From an uncultured Christensenellaceae bacterium (GTDB lineage: Bacteria; Bacillota; Clostridia; Christensenellales; UBA3700), in NCBI GenBank assembly GCA_944380285.1, contig CALWGZ010000001.1, positions 169,613 to 233,612 on the forward strand: a DNA stretch of 64,000 nucleotides. Direction: 5' to 3'. The position numbers and the translations under genes were made by a program. Shown one piece after another: positions 59,931-64,000 of this stretch (positions are counted from its first letter, which is position 1; the number at the start of each line of letters is the position of its first letter). The notes beneath the pieces are model-generated. The model was not told the origin of the DNA and ran no database searches. It worked only from the letters and a program-made list of their open reading frames with translations.

Positions 59931-62030
59931 TTACAGCAAGTTTTCTCTGCTTCGCTCGAAGTGTCTGTTCTCGCCCGTCATCGCGGCGAATCGTTTGGCA
60001 AACGCGGCTATGCCGTCGCAATTGCCGAGGGTGAGCACGCCTCTGTCCTCGCACGGCTTGTCGTCCGTCGAGACGACCGCCTTGAACGCCGACGCAAGCA
60101 AAGTTCTCGCGTCGCCGCATGCCGCGATCGGTTTGCAATGGCGGTAGCTTTCCGCAAGAAATTCGCGCACCTCGTATATCTTGCCGAGCGTCGCCGCGCA
60201 ATTGCACGGCACGAACACCGCGTCGAAGAGCACGGACGAAGCGGTCGCAAAGGTCTCCGCCGCGTCGATGCCGCCGCCGCTCTTTGCGGCGATATAGCCC
60301 TGCCCCGGCGCGATGACTTTGGGGCACGCGCCGACAGCGGTCAGCTCCGTGCACACCGCGTCCAAGCACTTCTTGTCAAAACCCTCGGCGACGAGCACCG
60401 CGACCTTTGTACCCTTGGGACACGGCGTACGACCCGCCATCGACAGCGCGGGCGACGCGGCGGTGGAGGCACGATATCCCGACTTTGCGTCCGTCTTGGC
60501 TCCGCATCCTGCGGCGACTTCGCGCGCCAGCGAGCCGTCTATCTTTGCCAAAAGATCGACCGCGCCCTGCCTGACGTTCATATTTTTGCATTTGCCCAGC
60601 TCGAAACGGAACGCGTCGACGATATGCCCCCTCTCCCAATCGCACATGCTGTTGTAAAACAGCGACGCTTGCGTGTAGAAGTCAAGGAAGGAATTTGCCC
60701 TGTCGCGAGTGACCGCGCCCTTTACGACGCTCTCGTTGTCGCCGAGACCGTTGCCCGCGCCGCCGTCGGGGTGCGGCTGACCGTGCTGCAACGCGTTGCG
60801 GAAATAGGCGGTCGTGCCCTCGTCGATCGCCATGCGGTGCATGCCGTCACGCTGATTGTTGTCGACCGCGGCGACCGCCCTGTTGATGGGCAGTTCGTGG
60901 AAGTTGGGTCCGCCCAGTCTCGACAATTGCGTGTCGAGATAGGAAAACAACCTGCCCTGCAACATCGGGTCGTTGCTCAGCTCTATCCCCGGCACGAGAT
61001 TGGCGGGACAGAACGCGACCTGCTCCGTCTCGGCAAAGAAGTTGGTGACGTTTCGGTTGAGCGTGAGCTTGCCGAGCGGCTTGATCGGGATCAGCTCTTC
61101 CGGCCACAGCTTTGTGCAATCGAGCACGTCGAAGTCGAATTTGAATTCGTCTTTGGGGTCGAGCACCTGCACGCCGAGCTCCCACTCGGGATAGTTGCCG
61201 TTCTCGATCGCCTCCCAAAGGTCGCGGCGATTGAAATCGGGGTCTTTGCCGGCGATCTTTTGCGTCTCGTCCCACACGAGCGACTGCACGCCCTGCAAAC
61301 ACTTCCAATGCAATTTGACGAACTTGTACTCCCCGTTTGCATTGACGAATTTGAAGGTGTGGATGCCGAAGCCGTCCATCATCCTGTACGACCTCGGGAT
61401 CGCTCTGTCCGACATCAGCCACATCATATTGTGCGCGCATTCGTGGTTGCTCGCGACGAAGTCCCAAAAGGTGTCGTGCGCCGATTGCGCTTGCGGGATC
61501 TCGTTGTTGGGCTCGGGTTTGAGCGCGTGGATGAGGTCGGGGAATTTGATCGCGTCCTGCACAAAGAACACGGGCATGTTGTTGCCCACGATGTCGTAGT
61601 TGCCCTCTTCGGTGTAGAATTTGACCGCAAAACCGCGTACATCCCTGACCGTGTCGGGCGAGCCGCGAAAGCCCGCGACCGTCGAAAAGCGCACAAACAC
61701 CGGTGTCTGCTTGCCCTTTGCGTTCAAAAACGCCGCCTTTGTCAACGCGCTCGCGTCGCCGTACGAAACGAACACGCCGTGAGCGCCCGTGCCGCGCGCG
61801 TGAACTATCCTCTCGGGTATGCGCTCGTGATCGAAATGCGTCAGCTTTTCACGAAACACAAAGTCCTGAATGAGCGCCGGACCGCGCTCCCCCGCCCTTT
61901 GCACCTCTTGATCGTTGACGATCGGCGCGCCTTGATCGGTCGTCATCGCTCGCCCGCCGTGCGGCACCCTCGCCGCGTCTATCTGCTTTATCTTCGCGTT
62001 GGGCTCGTCGCCCGAAATTATCCTTGCCAT
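59931..62030 (-). CDS. Large-subunit (clade 2) haem catalase
   Basis: 699 residues. Core catalase 30-500: FDHERIPERIVHARGTGAHGVF (distal His), FVRFSTVAGFRGSPDTVRDVRGFAVKFYTEEGNYDIVGNN, and RLFSYLDTQLSRLGGPNFHELPINR with the proximal Tyr. Residues about 555-690 are the GATase1/DJ-1-like C-terminal domain of large catalases such as HPII. ATG at 62030 has AAGGAGG 9 nt upstream. A protective enzyme against peroxide in a presumed anaerobe; no PerR box was recognised. Confidence 0.95.
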   Translation of the reverse strand: MARIISGDEPNAKIKQIDAARVPHGGRAMTTDQGAPIVNDQEVQRAGERGPALIQDFVFREKLTHFDHERIPERIVHARGTGAHGVFVSYGDASALTKAAFLNAKGKQTPVFVRFSTVAGFRGSPDTVRDVRGFAVKFYTEEGNYDIVGNNMPVFFVQDAIKFPDLIHALKPEPNNEIPQAQSAHDTFWDFVASNHECAHNMMWLMSDRAIPRSYRMMDGFGIHTFKFVNANGEYKFVKLHWKCLQGVQSLVWDETQKIAGKDPDFNRRDLWEAIENGNYPEWELGVQVLDPKDEFKFDFDVLDCTKLWPEELIPIKPLGKLTLNRNVTNFFAETEQVAFCPANLVPGIELSNDPMLQGRLFSYLDTQLSRLGGPNFHELPINRAVAAVDNNQRDGMHRMAIDEGTTAYFRNALQHGQPHPDGGAGNGLGDNESVVKGAVTRDRANSFLDFYTQASLFYNSMCDWERGHIVDAFRFELGKCKNMNVRQGAVDLLAKIDGSLAREVAAGCGAKTDAKSGYRASTAASPALSMAGRTPCPKGTKVAVLVAEGFDKKCLDAVCTELTAVGACPKVIAPGQGYIAAKSGGGIDAAETFATASSVLFDAVFVPCNCAATLGKIYEVREFLAESYRHCKPIAACGDARTLLASAFKAVVSTDDKPCEDRGVLTLGNCDGIAAFAKRFAAMTGENRHFERSRENLL

Positions 62031-62080
62031 CGGCAATACCTCCTTGTTTGAAAAAAGTATTGACAACCGCAAGACGGATA

Positions 62081-62107
62081 AACAAAAAGCGAGGCGGAAT
62101 TGCCTCG
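62081..62107 (-). terminator. Terminator of the tRNA-Thr/tRNA-Pro transcript
   Basis: Minus-strand CGAGGC/GCCTCG, 6-nt loop, then CTTTTTG. Lies between tRNA-Pro and catalase. A second hairpin CTTCGCC/GGCGAAG precedes it. Confidence 0.78.
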
Positions 62108-62141
62108 TTTGTTTGCCTTCGCCAAGGGCGAAGTCCCTGAC

Positions 62142-62218
62142 TGGTCGAGGTGACTGGATTTGAACCAGCGGCCTCTTGGTCCCGAACCAAGCGCGCTACC
62201 AAACTGCGCTACACCTCG
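62142..62218 (-). tRNA. tRNA-Pro (CGG)
   Basis: 77 nt with encoded CCA. Acceptor CGAGGTG/CACCTCG, anticodon stem CTTGG/CCAAG, loop TTCGGGA giving CGG; T-arm GGTTCAAATCC. Confidence 0.96.
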
Positions 62219-62221
62219 ACA

Positions 62222-62297
62222 TGGAGCTGATGGGCGGATTCGAACCGCCGACCTATTCATTACGAGTGAATTGCTCTACCGACTGAGCCACATCAGC
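62222..62297 (-). tRNA. tRNA-Thr (CGT)
   Basis: 76 nt with encoded CCA. Acceptor GCTGATG/CATCAGC, anticodon loop CTCGTAA giving CGT; T-arm GGTTCGAATCC. Co-transcribed with tRNA-Pro, 3 nt apart. Confidence 0.96.
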
Positions 62298-62312
62298 ATA
62301 TCAAGCCTATTT

Positions 62313-62341
62313 ATTTTACAAAATAATAATGCGTTTGTCAA
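62313..62341 (-). promoter_or_regulatory. Promoter of tRNA-Thr/tRNA-Pro
   Basis: TTGACA (62336-62341), 17 bp, TAAAAT (62313-62318). Confidence 0.82.
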
Positions 62342-62480
62342 TGATGCGACGGCAATTTTATCAAAATATTTTACAAGAGCGTTTGTGTTGAAAATCGCGT
62401 CAAATCAATGCAAAATCCGCGCTATTTCGCGAGGTTTGCGCGCGCGGCAAAATCTTTGCGCAATTTTTGAGAGAAAACGC

Positions 62481-62509
62481 TTTACAATCGTTTTTGTTTT
62501 TGGTATATT
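62481..62509 (+). promoter_or_regulatory. Promoter of tRNA-Val/Gly/Cys
   Basis: TTTACA (62481-62486), 17 bp, TATATT (62504-62509). Confidence 0.8.
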
Positions 62510-62522
62510 TAATAGGCAATTC

Positions 62523-62598
62523 GGAAGCATAGCTCAGTTGGGAGAGCACCTGCCTTACAAGCAGGGGGTCATAGGTTCGAGCCCTATTGTTTCCACCA
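62523..62598 (+). tRNA. tRNA-Val (TAC)
   Basis: 76 nt with encoded CCA. Acceptor GGAAGCA/TGTTTCC, anticodon loop CTTACAA giving TAC. Confidence 0.95.
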
Positions 62599-62607
62599 AA
62601 AGGATAT

Positions 62608-62682
62608 GCGAGAGTGGCTCAGTGGTAGAGCGTTGCCTTGCCAAGGCAAATGTCGCGAGTTCGAATCTCGTCTCTCGCTCCA
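62608..62682 (+). tRNA. tRNA-Gly (GCC)
   Basis: 75 nt with encoded CCA. Acceptor GCGAGAG/CTCTCGC, anticodon loop TTGCCAA giving GCC. Its 3' end is repeated 152 bp downstream. Confidence 0.96.
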
Positions 62683-62872
62683 GTGACATCGAAGTACGCG
62701 AGTTGCGTACAGACATAGGCGTCGAGCGCGACATCCGCGAGTTCGGCTGTCCGCAAAGCGGCAGCTTTCGCGAAGTTGATGGAAGCAATGCTCGACAGTG
62801 AGAGCCGGAAGCGAATATCTCGTCTCTCGCTCCAGTGACAACGAAGTACGCAAACAGCGTACAGAAATAAAG
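62665..62872. repeat. Duplicated 3' end of tRNA-Gly
   Basis: ATCTCGTCTCTCGCTCCA plus the following GTGACA(T/A)CGAAGTACGC and GCGTACAGA(C/A)ATA occurs at the tRNA end (CCA at 62680-62682) and again with CCA ending at 62834, 152 bp later. The second copy has no tRNA 5' part. Confidence 0.88.
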
Positions 62873-62875
62873 CGT

Positions 62876-62950
62876 GGCACCATAGCCAAGTGGTAAGGCA
62901 AAGCTCTGCAAAAGCTTGATTCCCCAGTTCAAATCTGGGTGGTGCCTCCA
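62876..62950 (+). tRNA. tRNA-Cys (GCA)
   Basis: 75 nt with encoded CCA. Acceptor GGCACCA/TGGTGCC, anticodon loop CTGCAAA giving GCA. Confidence 0.96.
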
Positions 62951-63770
62951 AAACAAACTCCTCAAATCGAGGAGTTTGTTTTTTACTAATTTAATACGGA
63001 TACCCCAGTGACGCGATTGCGCCTCGATACGATGTTATCTCGGCGTACCCTAACGGCAATCGCTATTCCGTCGCTTCGCTCCTTACAAATCCGGGTGGTG
63101 CCTCCAAAACAAACTCCTCAAATCGAGGAGTTTGTTTTTTACTAATTTAATACGGATACCCCAGTGACGCGATTGCGCCTCGATATGATGATATCTCGGC
63201 ATCCCCTAGCGGCAATCGCTATTCCGTCGCTCCGCTCCTTACAAATCCGGGTGGTGCCTCCAAAACATACTCCTCAAATCGAGGAGTTTGTTTTTTACCG
63301 ATATAACACGGATTCCCCCAGTGACGCGATTGCGCCTCGATATGATGATATCTCGGCATGCCCTAACGGCAATCGCTATTCCGTCGCTCCGCTCCTTACA
63401 AATCTGGGTGGTGCCTCCAAAACATACTCCTCAAATCGAGGAGTTTGTTTTTTACCAATATAACATGAATTCCCCCAGTGACGCGATTGCGCCTCGATAC
63501 GATGTTATTTCGGCATGCCCTAACGGCAATCGCTATTCCGTCGCTTCGCTCCTTACAAATCCGGGTGGTGCCTCCAAAACAAACTCCTCAAATCGAGGAG
63601 TTTGTTTTTTACCAATATAACACGGATTCCCCCCAGTGACACGATTGCGCCTCGATATGATGATATCTCGGCATCCCCTAACGGCAATCGCTATTCCGTC
63701 ACTCCGGCAAAGTATTGCCTCTCTTCCTTGCGCTTCGCTCGTCCTTACAAATTCGAATGGCGAATCCAAA
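62929..63770. repeat. Tandem array of tRNA-Cys 3' ends
   Basis: After the tRNA, four units each carry CAAATC(C/T)GGGTGGTGCCTCCA (the last 21 nt of the tRNA), the terminator and about 100 bp more. CCA ends at 62950, 63106, 63262, 63419 and 63576: periods 156, 156, 157, 157. A fifth, degenerate end lies at about 63742-63770. Units are about 90-95 percent identical and include CCCCAGTGACGCGATTG. Frames through them (e.g. 63164-63463) are repeat-derived, not genes. Confidence 0.93.
62951..62984 (+). terminator. Terminator of the tRNA-Val/Gly/Cys transcript
   Basis: 13-bp stem AAACAAACTCCTC/GAGGAGTTTGTTT, loop AAATC, T-run. It is repeated behind every copy of the tRNA-Cys 3' end. Confidence 0.9.
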
Positions 63771-63812
63771 AGGTGTTGTCGCTATTTAATTTATAAAATG
63801 TGTAAAAAGTTA

Positions 63813-63841
63813 TTGCTTTTTTCTCCGAGATTGAGTAGAAT
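63813..63841 (+). promoter_or_regulatory. Promoter of the second tRNA-Val
   Basis: TTGCTT (63813-63818), 17 bp, TAGAAT (63836-63841). Confidence 0.65.
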
Positions 63842-63857
63842 ATAAAAGCAACCTCAT

Positions 63858-63934
63858 GGAGATATAGCTCAGTTGGTTAGAGCGCTGTGTTCACATCGCA
63901 GAGGTCGTGGGTTCGAGCCCCTCTATCTCTACCA
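63858..63934 (+). tRNA. tRNA-Val (CAC)
   Basis: 77 nt with encoded CCA. Acceptor GGAGATA/TATCTCT (one G.U), anticodon loop TTCACAT giving CAC. A dedicated GUG reader fits the high G+C. Confidence 0.94.
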
Positions 63935-63971
63935 GCGCTTCGAGCGTCGGCTTGAAGCGATCCAAAAAAAC

Positions 63972-64000
63972 GGGAGTTTGGCACAAGTGCCACTCCCTTT
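63972..64000 (+). terminator. Terminator after tRNA-Val (CAC), cut by the window end
   Basis: GGGAG..GGCAC/GTGCC.CTCCC hairpin followed by TTT at the last bases. Confidence 0.8.

Noticed and set aside
62555..62965. Minus-strand frames over tRNA-Gly and tRNA-Cys
   Set aside because: They are antisense translations of tRNA genes (typical RFELATFA-type artefacts).
62929..63770. CRISPR or coding repeats in the tRNA-Cys array
   Set aside because: The units are nearly identical throughout and contain a tRNA 3' end and terminator; there are no variable spacers.

Overview
ORGANISM. The window looks like a chromosomal segment of an uncultured anaerobic member of the Clostridia (Bacillota) with moderately high G+C. 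This rests on a T-box leader, an L20-type infC leader, TPP and FMN riboswitches in front of ECF substrate-binding subunits (ThiT, RibU), electron-bifurcating NfnAB, the LL-diaminopimelate aminotransferase route, TrpB2-type tryptophan synthase, YitT, DUF5685 and YkvI families. Most promoters read well as TTGACA-17-TATAAT. No rRNA, CRISPR array, phage or transposase gene was seen.

LAYOUT. 1-1.9 kb: end of an SsuABC/NrtBCD-like ABC transporter operon (+). 1.9-3.5 kb: a DUF4143 AAA ATPase behind a 33-bp-period repeat array. 3.6-16.4 kb: YkvI-like membrane protein, then a long minus-strand operon read from one promoter at 16.45 kb (P-type ATPase, guaA, purA, dapL, nth, nfnA, nfnB, obgE, yhbY). 16.7-24.8 kb: a complete chorismate-to-Phe/Tyr operon, aroF-aroB-aroA-aroC-pheA-aroE/K-aroQ-tyrA, with promoter and terminator. 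25-33.4 kb: methyltransferase, T-box-controlled leuA, DUF47/PiT phosphate pair, a repeat-rich island with two strong orphan promoters (a 21-residue peptide gene and an 84-nt structured RNA), and trpB behind a Trp-ending leader peptide and terminator. 33.6-43.7 kb: XRE regulator, trpS operon, dgt, more repeats, tyrS-yigZ-ilvE. 43.8-49.2 kb: small secreted protein, solo Phd/YefM antitoxin, yebC-proA-ruvC, YitT-TrmH. 49.5-53.8 kb: BspA/InlB-repeat lipoprotein with twin dyads and a second DUF4143 ATPase. 54.4-59.9 kb: infC-rpmI-rplT, thiT, tsaE-tsaB-rimI, ribU. 59.9-64 kb: large catalase and five tRNA genes, with tandem copies of tRNA-Cys and tRNA-Gly 3' ends.

HOW THE PARTS FIT. Amino-acid supply dominates: aromatic, Leu/BCAA, Pro, Trp and DAP genes with TrpRS and TyrRS. 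Control is mostly RNA-based. Three of these genes (leuA, trpB, ilvE) share an undescribed-looking structured element that straddles their stop codons and joins to arrays of short hairpins separated by a 7-nt ATTTCAC linker. Five genes have a -10 box only 6-8 nt from the start codon, suggesting leaderless mRNAs. The strongest candidates for something new are the stop-codon element plus hairpin arrays, the 21-residue peptide gene, the 84-nt RNA, the 33-bp repeat array, and the tandem tRNA 3' ends.
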